A program made the translations under genes and the position numbers. Below, in pieces: positions 1-14,010 of a stretch of DNA of 64,000 nt (its first letter is position 1; each line of letters opens with the position of its first letter). A model generated the notes under the pieces. The model saw only the letters and a program-made list of their open reading frames with translations, was not told the DNA's origin and ran no database searches. The DNA comes from Liolophura sinensis (lineage: Eukaryota; Mollusca; Polyplacophora; Chitonida; Chitonidae): NCBI RefSeq assembly GCF_032854445.1, contig NC_088296.1, positions 14,638,623-14,702,622 of the forward strand, read 5' to 3'.

Positions 1-739
1 ACAGTTATTTATTTCCCTGTAATGAGCGTATGACTAGGTGGTGGGATATTTAGCTGCTGCACCGAGAGAATAGAGAGGAATTTCCTATACAGGCCTTTTT
101 TCTAGCACACAGTCAGTTTTTACTCCCACGTGTATAGTTTTAAAGTTTGACCTTTATGCAAATATATGTTAATTATTTTCCTTCCTCTTTTGTTTTAAAC
201 TCAAAGTAATTTAATTAACAGTTGCACCAATAACCTTTCCTTGTCTCCAATGATCGACTTATGTTTGTCAGGCCACCCATGAATACGTGAAACAAGCCAG
301 CGATTGCTATTTTGTCTACGTGCACAAGTTCTCGAACATCTCCTTTTCTAGACTGTCACATACATGTACACCTGAATCTATACGTACACATACACGGATA
401 TATGTATATACGGGCCTATTCACAGATGAGAATAGCTGTCCGAGAAGTCATATAAAGAAGAAAACAAAAGAATACAAATAACTGACCATATCTAGCAAGA
501 AAAGCACTGGAGCATGGCAGCTTGTGCCTTTACATTTTAACTGCAAACTGTTTTTTTTTTCAGAAGATTTAAAAGTCGTAAAATGGCAACAGGCACTCAC
601 TAAACACTGCATATAAGTGCCAAAGCTCAGGCCGGAAAGCTCGATTCGAATCTGAGTCTTTGAACCAGATAGGCTAAGCATTGGTGTGACGTCGGGCATA
701 GTAGAACGACCCTAGCACTGGTACTGGTCTTCATGTTGT

Positions 740-1039
740 CAGTGCACGGTATTATGTGACAGTATAAAGTACGCAGTGTTATGTGGCTGTATATATATAC
801 ACAGTATTGTGTGATAGTATATGTGTATACAGTATCAAGCAACGATAAATATGTATACAATATCATGTCACAGTATACGTGTATACAGTACCGTGTGACA
901 ATGTGTGTGTGAATGCAGTATTAGGTAACATGATATGTCTATACGATATCGTGTTACAATGTATGTGTACACCGTACTAGGTGACAATATGTGTGTATAC
1001 ATTATCGTGACAATATATGTTTATACAATATCACGTGAT

Positions 1040-1126
<87 letters not shown>

Positions 1127-1680
1127 GTGTGTGTGTTTACAGTATTATGTGGCGGTTTATTTGTATGCAGTATTATGTAACGGCATATGTGCATAAATTA
1201 TCATGTAACGGTATATACGTGTATACAGTAGTATTTGACAGCATATGTATAGTATTATCTGAAGGTAAATGTGTGTACAATGTCATAATACAGTTTATGG
1301 TATACAGTATTGTGTGACAATATATGTTTATACAGTATGACGTGACTGCATGTGTGTTTACAGTATCGTGTTGCAATATGTGTGTTTAGGTGTATACAGT
1401 ATTATATGACAATATATATTTATACAGTACAAGGTAAATGTGTATACAGTATTATGTTACCATATATGTGTATAGAGTATTCTGTGACGGTAAATGTGTA
1501 TACAGTATCATGTGACAATATATGCGTGTACAGTATCGTGTGACCGTATATGCATATACAGTGTTATGTGACGGTAAGTATGTATACAGTACTATGTGAA
1601 ATGTAAATGTGTATACAGTGCCATGTAACAGTATATGTGTATACAGTATCATGTGACAGTATATGTGACATGCACATGCA
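740..1680. repeat. 28-bp minisatellite (unit A)
   Basis: Degenerate tandem repeats of about 28 bp built on GTATACAGTATCATGTGACA, with variable spacing units. A long (GT)n tract interrupts the array at 1039-1136. The matching array in unit B is at 12620-13255. Short open frames over it are repeat artefacts. Confidence 0.9.
1039..1136. repeat. (GT)n microsatellite
   Basis: Nearly pure TG dinucleotide repeat of about 98 bp inside the 28-bp array. Unit B has only a few TG repeats at the matching place (about 12920), so the tract expanded in A or collapsed in B. Confidence 0.97.
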
Positions 1681-1924
1681 CAAATCGTATTGATACAAGA
1701 CTACACAAACAAATTCATGAGCGCCTTTGATAGCTTATTGCCCTCAAGGCCGGGGGAAGAAGGGCGAAGGAGTTACAAATCCACAAGTTCACAGTGTAAC
1801 CTTATATGGTTAAAAGGGTCAATATTCTCATACCGGAAGAAGCCTAGTAAAACTCAGTGGCCAGGCAGCACCATGTGGCTCTATTTACATCCCAACACCG
1901 AAAACGTGAACTTGTGGACTCGGT

Positions 1925-2092
1925 GTTCAATGCCGGGATTTACTCCACCCCTGGTGTTCATCGTGGTCAGATTCCTTACCTGGTATTCATCGTGATCAGA
2001 TTCCACTCTTGGTTATCGTGGTCAGATTCCACATCTGGTGTTCATCTTTGTCAGAATCCAAACCTGGTGTTTATCGTGGTCAGAGTAGCACA
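1925..2092. repeat. 29-bp minisatellite, A1 copy
   Basis: About five to six degenerate 29-bp units of the type CAGATTCCACACCTGGTG plus TTCATCGTGAT. Directly upstream of the CACCTCAGTCAACAGCG anchor shared by A1, A2 and B. Confidence 0.85.
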
Positions 2093-2810
2093 CCTCAGTC
2101 AACAGCGTTCCTCTCTTTTTCTTAACCAGCAGAGAAGTCTGGTATCACAATGTATTTGTATGTGTGATCAGAACGGCCATTTACCACCCTATATGTACAT
2201 CTGTCTTCAGTCTTAGCTGGTGTTTTGATGAACATTAAGCGAACTAACATTTTGATGAATAATTTCGTCAAATATATATCACAGATGACAGCAATATTCC
2301 ACGATAACTGCTCTTATGTAATACAGTTGATTGCTACTAATGAAAAACAAATACTCCAGGTACCACATGTGTAAATGAAAAATATATTTTAATGTTTGCT
2401 TTTCTCCCGTGCAGTTATTTCGTGTTGCAGGCTTTGCCATTTATGACTTTCCGAAGGGCACGTGTTATATTAGTCCCTGACTGGAATCATGTGTATTGTC
2501 TGAAAAATGAATGCAGCTGTAGGTTAGGCCTACCTCATCTTTCATCCTGGTGACGGATTCGATATTCGTACCTAGTTTAGTTGTCAAATATCTGTCATAG
2601 CTTGGACATCTTCCCCACGGGCAAATGGTAAATCGCCCCTACGTGCTCAGTATGTAGGGTGATGTGACTGAATCTAATCTCACTTTGATCGTGTGTAGAT
2701 ATCTACGCTACAACGACCTAAAAGAACAGCAACACCCTTAGGAGCACTGGCTTCAAGTATCAGGCCATGTCTCAAGCCTTAGAGGCTTGTCTGAAAAATT
2801 GTTGAGTACG

Positions 2811-3235
2811 ACGTTAACCCGCAAGCACTCACTCACTCAAGCCTCAGAGGGTCATGGCCTTTCTCCCTTTTTCAAAGGCTCACAACAGCGGTCAAACTAA
2901 CTATAGCTAAAGCGCCATGCTACTTTACCGGCACCAAATCCGTATACGGTTCCGTGGCCGTGGTTGATGCAATTATCGAAATCGCCATATTGGCGACGTT
3001 AAACCGCAAGCACTCACTCACTCAAGCCTCAGAGGGTCATGGCCTTTCTCCCCTTTTCAAATGCTCACAACAGCGGTCAAACTAACTATAGCTAAAGCGC
3101 GATGCTACTTTACCGTCACCAATTCCTTATACGGTTCCGTGGCCGTGGTTGATGCGATTAGCGAAATCGCTATATTGACGACGTTAAACCGCAAGCACTC
3201 AATCATTCAAGCCTCAGAGGGTCATGGCCATTGAC
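2811..3235. repeat. 185-bp tandem repeat in A1
   Basis: Two full 185-bp units start at 2811 and 2996, and a partial third starts at 3181. Each begins with ACGTTAAACCGCAAGCACTC, the 3' tail of SINE family 2. A further unit without the SINE tail lies at 3546-3690. A2 has one full unit at 6481-6665 plus a partial (and 7030-7170). B has only the partial. Confidence 0.85.
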
Positions 3236-4369
3236 CAATCAGATGCGCTTCTTACTGTGGAATGTTGTCCAATGAGAAAGGCATTTTCCACATCTACCCA
3301 CAAGTTAAACCTAATTTCCAGAAGACCCGACGACCAATGCCGGAATTGAAAACCACAGTGTCTCTTGATTAAAATTTTTATGATCACACCGCGTCTACTG
3401 AAAACTATAATACCGAAAAAGGTGGCTGTAAAATGTGCTTTATGTCATACTGTGACCTGTATGTCTTAAATGCCCGTATTTGAGGCGGTACATGTGGGGG
3501 TCATGTTGCACCTAGACTCCTCCGAGACTAAATAACAACAAAACCTTTCTCCCCTTCTCAAAGGCTCACAACAGCCGTCAAACTAACTATAGCTAAAGCA
3601 CGATACTACTTTACCGGCACCAATTCCTTATACGGATCCCTGGCCGCGGTTGATGCGATTAGCGAAATCTCCATATTGACGACTTGTCGAACACACGTCT
3701 AATTTGCATAACAGTGTAACGCTTGATAAATTTACTCTATGCATCTGAACTGAATCTGAACACAGATCAGCCCAGCAGTGAAGAAGTTTCCACTAAATAT
3801 AGGCGCTGTGTAGGCCTACTAATTTACAGATAGTACAGACTGTGGGAAGGGATATGAGGAATTGTCAGCTCGAGAGAAGTGATATTCAACGAGTTACACA
3901 ATTCCAGATATCGCATCACACAATTATTACGTTGAAAACTGAGCTTCACATCGTCTTGTTGTTTTCTTTTAACATAGGCCTACAAAGATGTGAAGGAACA
4001 CACAAAGGGAGATAACCACTGTACAAATATCGCTCCAATCGAATATCAGGGTGAGATCGTTGACTATTGTGTCGTCAACGTGAGATATTTACCTTGTTTG
4101 TTTTGCTCGAGCGCGTTATTATTCTAAATGAACATCATGGTTTGTGAAATAGCATGTGACGTAGTATAAGCCAATGGGGAACCAAGAATCACTCCATTAA
4201 TTAAAGTATGCGTAAATCTATGACCATTGGAAAACTTCTGTCGTAGATACACATAGTCACGTGGTGTACAAACATAAAATACATGTCACTTGAAACTATT
4301 GAAGTAAATTCATCATTTATGGCAAAACGATCGTATCCAACAGGTGTTCCCCTCTTGTTCCCCTTGTTC

Positions 4370-4371
<2 letters not shown>

Positions 4372-4459
<88 letters not shown>
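4372..4459. repeat. (TA)n microsatellite
   Basis: About 88 bp of pure TA. It sits where A2 and B have about 390 bp of ordinary sequence, so the array marks a deletion or replacement in A1. Confidence 0.98.
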
Positions 4460-4464
<5 letters not shown>

Positions 4465-4612
4465 GTATTAAATATAACCATTTTTACATTCCTTGAAAAC
4501 AACATGCAGTTCGAAACTGCAGTTGGAATATAACAGAAAGTTGAGAAGGCGTTTTATTATTTTCTTCCTATGTAAATTCTCCTAACCAGGGGATCTTTCT
4601 CTATTTCTAATA

Positions 4613-4822
<210 letters not shown>

Positions 4823-5237
4823 TACATGGTAATTATTAAGTTGCAATGCCATAAAGTGAACCATTAAACAGAGCCCATTAGCAGAGCTTCCAAAAGTTTA
4901 TAGGTTACATGAAGTAATTATAATGACAATCCCGCACAGGAGAAACCCGCGCAGGCGCATTAATTAATAAGCATTCTGCTCACAGACGGGTATAAAAACA
5001 ATATAACGTTTAATAAAACATAAACATATCGTAACTTTGCATCTGTGGAATCCATAGCCCTAAGGGTGGTGCAATTTTATCTTCAATATCTCCAACTACT
5101 TTTCCGCTTTTTTGATGCACCACAGTGCCATACAGAAAGAGAATATAAAAAGACAAATTCTCAAGATTTTTTCTTTATAACGTATGATATTGCTTTTATA
5201 CACTTTATATAATTTAAAGGCCATATTATTCTTAAAT

Positions 5238-5277
5238 AGGTAGGTACAACCACCACCCGATAATCCGATCCTTATAT
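5238..5277 (-). pseudogene. Relic of receptor last-exon start, A1
   Basis: On the minus strand a splice acceptor ending TTGTAATTTTACAG is followed by about 40 bases that align with the start of the last exon of gene 2 (exon max 45807). The first bases after the acceptor, ATATAAGGATC, are identical in both. In the phase-2 frame the relic reads YKD and then loses similarity, with a stop after 14 residues. The intronic flank is also homologous, but here it is shortened. No further exon sequence is present, so this is a decayed or truncated copy. Confidence 0.6.
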
Positions 5278-5347
5278 CTGTAAAATTACAAGTCCAAAAG
5301 ACTTTTCACTTACACGATGGCAGTCATTGTATGGCTATAGGAGCCCA

Positions 5348-5762
5348 GATTCCACATCTGGTGTTCATCGTAATCATATTCCACACCTGGTGTTTATGGT
5401 GGCCAGATTCCACACCTGGTGTTCATTGTCGTCAGAGTAGCACACATGGTGTCCATGGTGATGAGATTCCAAACCTGATGTTTATCGTGGTCAGATTCCA
5501 CACCTAATGTTCATGGTGATCAGATTCCTTACCTGGTGTTCATTGTCGTCAGAGTAGCACACATGGTGTCCATGGTGATGAGATTCCAAACCTGATGTTT
5601 ATCGTGGTCAGATTCCACACCTAGTATTCATGGTGATCAGATTCCTTACCTGGTATTCATCGTGATCAGATTCCACTCTTGGTTATCGTGGTCAGATTCC
5701 ACATCTGGTGTTCATCTTTGTCAGAATCCAAACCTGGTGTTTATCGTGGTCAGAGTAGCACA
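5348..5762. repeat. 29-bp minisatellite, A1/A2 junction
   Basis: About 14 units of the same 29-bp family at the A1/A2 breakpoint. A block containing GTCGTCAGAGTAGCACACAT occurs twice in it, so there is also a larger internal duplication. Its position makes it the likely site of unequal exchange. Confidence 0.9.
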
Positions 5763-6480
5763 CCTCAGTCAACAGCGTTCCTCTCTTTTTCTTAACCAGC
5801 AGAGAAGTCTGGTATCACAATGTATTTGTATGTGTGATCAGAATGGCCATTTACCACCCTATATGTACATCTGTCTTCAGTCTTAGCTGGTGTTTTGATG
5901 AACATTAAGCGAACTAACATTTTGATGAATAATTTCGTCAAATATATATCACAGATGACAGCAATATTCCACAATAACTGTTCTTATGTATTACAGTTGA
6001 TTGCTACTGATGAAAAACAAATACTCCAGGTACCACATGTGTAAAAGAAAAATATATTTTAATGTTTGCTTTTCTCCCGTGCAGTTATTTCGTGTTGCAG
6101 GCTTTGCCATTTATGACTTTCCGAAGGACACGTGTTATATTAGTCCCTGACTGGAATCATGTGTATTGTCTGAAAAATGAATGCAGCTGTAGGCTAGCCC
6201 TACCTAATCTTTCATCGTGGTGACGGATTCGATATTCGTACCTAGTTTAGTTGTCAAATATCTGTCATAGCTTGGAAATCTTTCCCACGGGCAAATGGTA
6301 AATCGACCCTACCTGCTCAGTATGTAGTGTGATGTGACTGAATCTAATCTCACTTTGATCGTGTGTAGATATCTACGCTACAACGACCTAAAAGAACAAC
6401 AACACCATTAGGAGCACTGGCTTCAAGTATCAGGCCATGTCTCAAGCCTTAGAGGTTTGTCTGAAAAATTTTTGAGTACG

Positions 6481-6720
6481 ACGTTAAACCGCAAGCACTC
6501 GCTCACTCAAGCCTCAGAGGGTCATGGCCTTTCTCCCCTTCTCAAAGGCTCACAACAGCGGTCAAACTAACTATAGCTAAAGCGCGATGCTACTTTACCG
6601 TCACCAATTCCTTATACGGTTCCGTGGCCGTGGTTGATGCGATTATCGAAATCGCCATATTGACGACGTTAAACCGCAAGCACTCAATCATTCAAGCCTC
6701 AGAGAGTCATGACCATTGAC
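6481..6720. repeat. 185-bp repeat in A2
   Basis: One full unit (6481-6665) and a partial second unit of the repeat described at 2811. The tail-less related unit is at about 7030-7170. Confidence 0.82.
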
Positions 6721-8395
6721 CAGTCAGATGCGCTTCTTACTGTGGAATTTTGTCCAATGAGAAAGGCATTTTCCACATCTGCCCACAAGTTAAACCTAAT
6801 TTACAGAAGACCCGACGACCAATGCCGGAATTGAAAACCACAGTGTCTCTTGATTAAAATTTTTATGATCACACCGCGTCTACTGAAAACTATAATACCG
6901 AAAAAGGTGGCTGTAAAATGTGCTTTATGTCATACTGTGACCTGTATGTCTTAAATGCCCGTATTTGAGGCGGTACATGTGGGGGTCAGGTTGCACCTAG
7001 ACTCGTCCGAGACTAAATAGCGACAAAACCTTTCTCCCCTTCTCAAAGGCTCACAACCGCAGTCAAACTAACTATAGCTAAAGCACGATGCTACTTTACC
7101 GGCACCAATTCCGTGTACGGTTCCGTGGCCGCGGTTGATGCGATTAGCGAAATCTCCATATTGACGACTTGTCGAACACACGTGTAATTTGCATTATAGT
7201 GTATCGGTTGACAAATTTACTCTATGCATCTTAACTGAATCTGAACTCAGATCAGCCCAGCAGTGAAGAAGTTTCCACTAAATATAGGCGCTGTGTACTA
7301 ATTTACAGATAGTGCAGACTGTGGGAAGGGATATGAGGAATTGTCAGCTCGAGAGAAGTGATATTCAACGAGTTACACAATTCCAGATATCGCATCACAC
7401 AACATGCATCATATCGTTTATTAAACCGGAAAACTTCTCAGTTTAATTACGTTGAAAACTAAGCTTCACATCGTCTTGTTGTTTACTTTTAACATAGGCC
7501 TACAAAGATGTGAAGGAACACACAAAGGGAGATAACCACTGTACAAATATCGCTCTAATCGAATATCAGGGTGAGATCGTTGACTATTGTGTCGTCAACG
7601 TGAGATATTTACCTTGTTTGTTTTGCTCGAGCGCGTTATTATTCTAAATGAACATCATGGTTTGTGAAATAGCATGTGACCTAGTATAAGCTAATGGGGA
7701 ACCAAGAATCACCCGGTTAATTAAAGTATGCGTAAATCTATTACCATTGAAAAGCTTCTCTCGTAGATACACATAGTCACGTTGTGTACAAACATAGGAT
7801 ATACATGTATGTCACTCGAAACTATTAAAGTAAATTTGTCACTTAGGGCAAAAAGATCGAATCCAACAGGTGTTCCCCTTGTTTATTGTCGATTACTTAG
7901 CACAAAACACATTTATTTGAATGTAATAAATACAACATATACAGTATTATAGTTACCATGCATTTATTATCAATATGTATTTATGTAATCCTTACAATCG
8001 ATTTTTATTTATTGGCATGGACAATAGATATAGTTGTTACACTTTTTTGATGATATTATTCAACTTCTCTTTAACAAATTTAATACAATTTATCTAACAC
8101 CGTAATGACATTTAAACACATTTAGTACTGGCCATTTTTAACACATAAAATCACGCTGAAGCTCACAGGCACTAGGCAATAACTAATAAAAGCGAAAAAA
8201 CAATAAATGAAAATGAATTGAAGATTATATGCCTTACACTCTAAGAGTATTATATATAACTATTTTCATATTCTTTGAAAACAACATGAAGTTTGAAACT
8301 GCAGTTGGAATATAACAGAAAGTTGGGAAGGTGTTTTATTATTGTTTTCCTATGTAAATTCTCTTAAACAGGGGGATCTTTCTCTATTTCTTCAA

Positions 8396-8419
8396 ATATA
8401 TATATATATATATATATAA
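8396..8419. repeat. (TA)n microsatellite, A2
   Basis: Short TA run, the homolog of the 185-bp array in A1. Confidence 0.95.
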
Positions 8420-8864
8420 TTAGCGACATGGTAAGTATAAAGTGAACCATTAAACAGAGCCCATTAGCAGAGCTTCTAAAAGTTGATGGGTTAAATGAAG
8501 TAATTATGATGACAATCCGCGCCTTAAGCTACAGGCCGACTGCCCCCAAGGTGTGTTATAGGTATAGAGAAACTCGCGCAGGCGCATTAATTGATAAGCA
8601 TTCTGCTCACAGACTGGTATAAAATAATATAACGTTCCATAAAACATAAACATATCACAACTTTACATCTGTGGAATCTATAGCCCTAAGGGTGGTGCAA
8701 TTTTATCTTCAATATCTCCAACTACTTTTCCGTTTTTGATACACTAAAGTGGCATACAGAAAAAGAATATAAAAAGGCAATTTCTCAAGATTTTTTCTTG
8801 TCTTTAAAAAAGATGATATTGTTTTTTATATATTGTATATAATTTAAAGGCGATATTATTCTTA

Positions 8865-8907
8865 AATAGGTAAGTACAACCACCGGCCGATAATCCGATC
8901 CTAATAT
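8865..8907 (-). pseudogene. Relic of receptor last-exon start, A2
   Basis: Same relic as at 5238, with about 245 bases of homologous intron upstream on the minus strand (8908-9155 against 45808-46085). After the acceptor the phase-2 frame hits a stop at once (TAT TAG). A shifted frame retains DYRPVVVL, similar to VHRPLVIP at the start of the last exon of gene 2. This supports descent from coding sequence followed by decay. Confidence 0.6.
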
Positions 8908-9630
8908 CTGTAAAATTACAAGTCCAAAAGATACAATAGTAAATATGTTTGGTAACATACAATTCTGAGGACAATCCAATATGTAAGAGTCCAGGGGTTG
9001 ATTCAGAAGATTATCCAAGATTAATTGAAAAGTTAATCCCCTTAAAAAGAAAATGATGATGTATATGTTGACTGATGGATTGATTTTTGCTCAAAGTTTT
9101 ACTCAAGACTTTTTCACTTACACAATGGCAGTCATTGTATGGCTATAGGAGCCCATATTATTCAAGAAAACCACAGACATGGAGCTAATCTGTGACGAAC
9201 GTTCTCATATTTGATGTGTAGATATGCACAATATATTAATAAAAGACTAGTGATCGTCAATAACACAAATAAATCAACAAAAAAAAAAAAACCCCAAAAA
9301 ACAATCCTCTGTCAAAGGCCAGGCTGAACCCATACGATGAGACACAGCAACTTAACATGCTGTGAGTTCAAATCCAGCTCATGCTGTTTTCTTCTCTGGC
9401 CATACGTGGGAAGGTTTTCTTGGCATCTTGAGTACATGACGAAAACTACGGCAGCCATGGGTATACAGCATTTTCACTATATGAAATCAGATCCAGTAGA
9501 TGTACTCTACAAGACTACAGTGTACACTGACTTGTCGCTTACCATGTAAATCTCAAACATAGCATGAGCTGAAAGCTCACCGGTTGACTGTTTTTTGAGT
9601 AGAAATGTCAATCATTTGCACGACCCGGGA

Positions 9631-9896
9631 TTTATTTATCTGATTGGTGTTTTACGCCGTACTCAAGAATATTTCACTTATACGACGTCTGCCAGCATTA
9701 TGGTGGGTGGAAACCGGGCACAGCCCGGGGGAAACCCACGACCATCTGCAGGTTCCTGGCAAACCTTCCCCCCACGTACGGTCGGAGAGGCAGCCAGCAT
9801 TAGCTGGGCTTGAACTCATAGCGACCGCACTGGTGAGAGGCTCCTAGGTCATTACGCTGCGCTACAGCGCTAACCGACTGAGCCACGGAGGCCCCC
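9631..9896 (-). mobile_element. tRNA-derived SINE family 1, unit A
   Basis: Near full-length element read on the minus strand. It has a tRNA-like head with an A box in TGGCTCAGTCGG and a B box-like GAGTTCAAGCCC. A conserved body follows (CGTACGTGGGGG, CTGCAGATGGTCGTGGG, CCACCATAATGCTGG), then a tail matching TACGGCGTAAAACACCAATC. The duplicated copy is at 17411-17673. The body resembles the conserved central region of molluscan SINEs, but the exact family name is not verifiable here. Confidence 0.9.
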
Positions 9897-10079
9897 ACAT
9901 GACCCAGGAGAATCGTTTCAAAGTTCCCACATAAGTGAAAGATTTCACGTCAGTACACAAAGTACGAAAGCAAACATTTTTGCGATCTAAAAGAGGACAG
10001 TCTATAAGAGCCAGTGTTTGCTCAGATATCATTAGCGACAAATCATGAAATATAACAGACTGGTATTTTGTCGTGTACT

Positions 10080-10208
10080 TATATGATTTGCGCTTTACGC
10101 CGTACTCGCCATGTAGGAATGAAAACGGGCAGAGCCCAGGGGAACCTATGGCCATCCGAAAGTTGCTGACAGATCTTGCCGCGTACGACAAGAGCGAAAG
10201 GCAACATG
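10080..10208 (-). mobile_element. SINE family 1 fragment, unit A
   Basis: Degenerate 3' portion of SINE family 1 (TTTACGCCGTACTC on the plus strand, then ACGGGCAGAGCCCAGGGG). The copy in unit B is at about 17861-17988. Confidence 0.75.
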
Positions 10209-11305
10209 GTTAGCACCACTCTTACAACATAATTTCTATAAAAAGTAACATAGTAATTATTTCAGTGTAATAATGTCTGCGTTTTATCTCAAAGATAGAG
10301 AATCTCTTGGCATATAGTGATAATGGACGTAAAAAAAATCGTGCATTTTTGGTGTTCATACCACAGAATTTCCAATTATACACCCATTATGCACATGTAC
10401 TAATATCACCATGATTTAAAGACCTTGTGATGTAGTAAAAAAAAACAAACAAACGAAGAAACAACAACAAAATAATAATGTCAATATATCACTGCGTATA
10501 AAGTTTTCTATGATATAGGACGTTAGATTAGATGTTGACAAGAGCACTCTAATGTTCTACTCCAGCTAAGTGCTTATTTAAACTTTTAAATAATATTTTA
10601 ACAGAAAAGCCAATCAGTACATCGAATTTTCATCATTTTATACATAGCTACAACAACAAAAGAGAAAAAAAAAACGTAACACGCAAAACAACAAACAATG
10701 ACATGAACTTTTACACTTACAATGTTAGTTTCATACCATTTGTATAAGGCAGTGTGAGTATGTCACAGGCAAACGATTAAAAAGCACCGTCCTCGGATGA
10801 GTTGACATAAACCATTGACATACTGTCATCTTCAACCACATATACAAATACACATGTACATCAGAAGTGATTATACAGGCATACAGCATGATGAAATTGA
10901 GGTTGTTATTAAAAGACCCGTATTCGTTTTAATGTTCAATAATCCATGTACATTATGCCATTCGATCAACAGCGCCCGCATTCGACAACATAAATATATT
11001 ATATTACACATATAGAACGGATATACGTAGGCCTCCATGTATTGGTAGCCAACCCCAGACCTATCAAAACAGAAGAAACTATGTGGTTGTTTTTTTTTCT
11101 TTATTACCGTTCCTCCACCTTTTCCTATCGATTCCACTACCGGCATTGCGGATAGGCAGGCACGCTACCTGAGGCAGTGGTATCAGTTGTAAAATCCGCC
11201 ATAATATCTGTAAAGAGAGAAAACAACACACGTGACAATTTCCAAGTCTTACCAAAGCTGCTATTGTCAAAGGGCCATAATGTATTGTGGCCTAAACGGA
11301 TTCAT

Positions 11306-11459
11306 GTATTTATTTGGTTTGTGTTTGACGCCTTACTCAAGAATATTTCACATATGCGACAGCAAGAAGCATTATGGAAGAAGGAAACCATGCAGAGCGG
11401 GGAGGAAACTCACGACCATCCGCAGGTTGTTGAAGACCTTCCCTCGTTCAGTACGACCA
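11306..11459 (-). mobile_element. SINE family 1 fragment at duplication end
   Basis: Old, diverged SINE family 1 body (TATTTATTTGG, then GACGCCTTACTCAAGAATAT). The homology between units A and B ends inside this element at 11459 (unit B 19237). The copy in unit B is at 19084-19237. Confidence 0.8.
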
Positions 11460-11594
11460 GAAAGGATATTGTAGTCTATAAAAGACTTAAATTCATGGCG
11501 CTGGTTTAATTTATTATTTTGTCATTTAGCGCTGTGCTTGTGTCAATTTCTGCAGTTTTGTCAATTTTTGGTGAAGTGAATCATGATGAAATAG

Positions 11595-11819
11595 CGTTAC
11601 TCGTGTCCAGTTAATTATAATGAATTAACGTTACTCGTGTCCAGTTAATCATGAAGAATTAGCGTTACTCGTGCCCAGTTAACCATGAAGAATTGCCGTT
11701 ACTCGTGTCCAGTTAATCATGAAGAATTGCCGTTACTCGTGTCCAGTTAATCATGAAGAATTGCCGTTACTCGTGTCCAGTTAATCATGAAGAATTGCCG
11801 TTACTCGTGTCCAGTTAAT
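11595..11819. repeat. 34-bp minisatellite
   Basis: About 6.6 tandem units of 34 bp beginning CGTTACTCGTGTCCAGTTAA. The last four are almost identical. Lies in the spacer between duplication units A and B and is absent after unit B. Confidence 0.96.
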
Positions 11820-12619
11820 GGTTGCACAGCGTTGTGTGCATTCGCACCGGTTCGTTAGGCGTTCGTTATTCTGACAAAGACAGTTATTTATTTCCCTTTA
11901 ATGAGCATATGACTAGGTGGTGGGATATTTAGCCACTTAGCACCGAGAGAATAGAGAGGAATTTCCTATTCAGGCCTTTTTTTCTAGCACACAGTCAGTT
12001 TTTCCTCCCACGTGTATAATTTTAACGTTTGACCTTTATGCAAATATATGTTAATTATTTTCCTTCCTCTTTTGTTTTAAACTCAAAGTAATTTAATTAA
12101 CAGTTGCACCAATAACCTTTCCTTGTCTCCAATGGTCGGCTTATGTTTGTCAGGCCACCCATGAATACGTGAAACAAGCCAGCGATTGCTATTTTGTCTA
12201 CGTGCACAAGTTCTCGAACATCTCCTTTTCTAGACTGTCACATACATGTACACCTGAATCTATACGTACACATACACGGATATATGTATATACGGGCCTA
12301 TTCACCGTTGAGAATAGCTGTCCGAGAAGTCATATAAAGAAGAAAACAAAAGAACACAAATAACTGACCATATCTAGCAAGAAAAGCACTGAAGCATGGC
12401 AGCTTGTGCCTTTACATTTTAACTGCAAACTGTTTTTTTTAGAAGATTTAAAAGTCGTAAAATGGCAACAGGCACTCACTAAACACTGCATATAAGTGCC
12501 AAAGCTCAGGCCGGAAAGCTCGATTCGAATCTGAGTCTTTGAACTAGATAGGCTAAGCATTGGTGTGACGTCGGGCATAGTAGAACGACTCTAGCACTGG
12601 TACTGGTCTTCATGTTGTC

Positions 12620-13255
12620 AGTGCACGGTATTATGTGACAGTATAAAGTACGCAGTGTTATGTGGCTGTATATATATACACAGTATTGTGTGATAGTATA
12701 TGTGTATACAGTATCAAGCAACGATAAATATGTATACAATATCATGTCACAGTATACGTGTATACAGTACCGTGTGACAATGTGTATGAATGCAGTATTA
12801 GGTAACATGATATGTCTATACGATATCGTGTGACAGTGTATGTGTACACCGTACTAGGTGACAATATGTGTGTATACATTATCGTGACAATATATGTTTA
12901 TACAATATCACGTGATGACGTGACTGCGTGTGTGTTTACAGTATCGTGTTGCAATATGTGTGTTTACGTGTATACAGTATTATGTGACAATATATATTTA
13001 TACAGTACAAGGTAAACGGTATACAGTATTATGTTACAATATATGTGTATAGAGTATTCTATGACGGTAAATGTGTATACAGTATCATGTGACAATATAT
13101 GCGTGTACAGTATCGTGTGACCGTATATGTATATACAGTATCATGTGACGGCAAGTATGTATACAGTACTATGTGAAATGTAAATGTGTATACAGTGTCA
13201 TGTAACAGTATATGTGTATACAGTATCATGTGACAGTATATGTGACATACACATG
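12620..13255. repeat. 28-bp minisatellite (unit B)
   Basis: Copy of the 740-1680 array without the long (GT)n insertion. It has the same GTATACAGTATCATGTGACA-like units. Confidence 0.9.
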
Positions 13256-13544
13256 CACGAATCGTATTGATACAAGACTACACAAACATATTCATGAGCG
13301 CATTTGATAGCTTATTGCCCTCAAGGCCGGGGGAAAAAGAATGGAGGAATTACAAATCCACCAGTTCACAGTGTAACCTTATATGATCAAAAGGGTCAAT
13401 ATTCTCAGCATACCGGAAGAAGCCTAGAATTCAGTCACGTGGTAAAACTCAGTGGCCTGGCAGCACCATGTGGCTCTATTTACATCCCAACACCGAAAAC
13501 GTGAACTTGTGGACTCGGTGTTCAATGCCGGGATTTATTCCACC

Positions 13545-14010
13545 CCTTATGTTCATCGTGATCGGATTCCACACCTGGTGTTAATCGTAATCAGATTCCA
13601 CACCTGGTGTTCATCGTGGTCAGATTCCACACCTGGTGTTCATCGTGATCAGATTCCACACCTGGTGTTCATCGTGATTAGATTCCACACCTGGTGTTCA
13701 TCGTGATCAGATTCCACCCCTGGTGTTCATCGTCGTCAGATTCCACACCTGGTGTTCATTATGATCAGATTCCACACCTAGTGTTCATCGTGGTCAGATT
13801 CCACACCTGGTGTTCATTGTCGTCCGAGTAGCACACATGGTGTTCATCGTGGTCAGATTCCACACCCTGTGTTCATCGTTATCAGATTCCACACCTGGTG
13901 TTCATCGTGATCAGATTCCAAACATTGTGTTCACCTTTGTCAGATTCCACACCTGGTGCTCATCTTGGTCAGATTTCCCACCTGGTGTTTATCGTGGTCA
14001 GTGTAGCACA
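13545..14010. repeat. 29-bp minisatellite, B copy
   Basis: About 16 units of the 29-bp family, the longest and most regular array of the three. Overlapping short ORFs with recurring residues such as FIVIRFHTWCSS are artefacts of the repeat. Confidence 0.92.

Larger units (their letters stand above)
5348..9155. repeat. Duplicated sub-unit A2
   Basis: Second copy of the sub-unit, tandem to A1 with an offset near 3670 bp. It starts in 29-bp minisatellite repeats and ends at TAGGAGCCCA before continuing into the flank shared with unit B. It keeps the about 390-bp stretch lost from A1 (7880-8270) and has one full 185-bp repeat. Confidence 0.9.

Noticed and set aside
287-481. 64-residue ORF with a near-identical copy at 12169-12363
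   Set aside because: The similarity follows from the segmental duplication, with no excess conservation over flanking DNA, no domain and no splice signals.
935-1317. ORFs made of Val-Cys repeats
   Set aside because: Translation of the (GT)n tract and 28-bp minisatellite.
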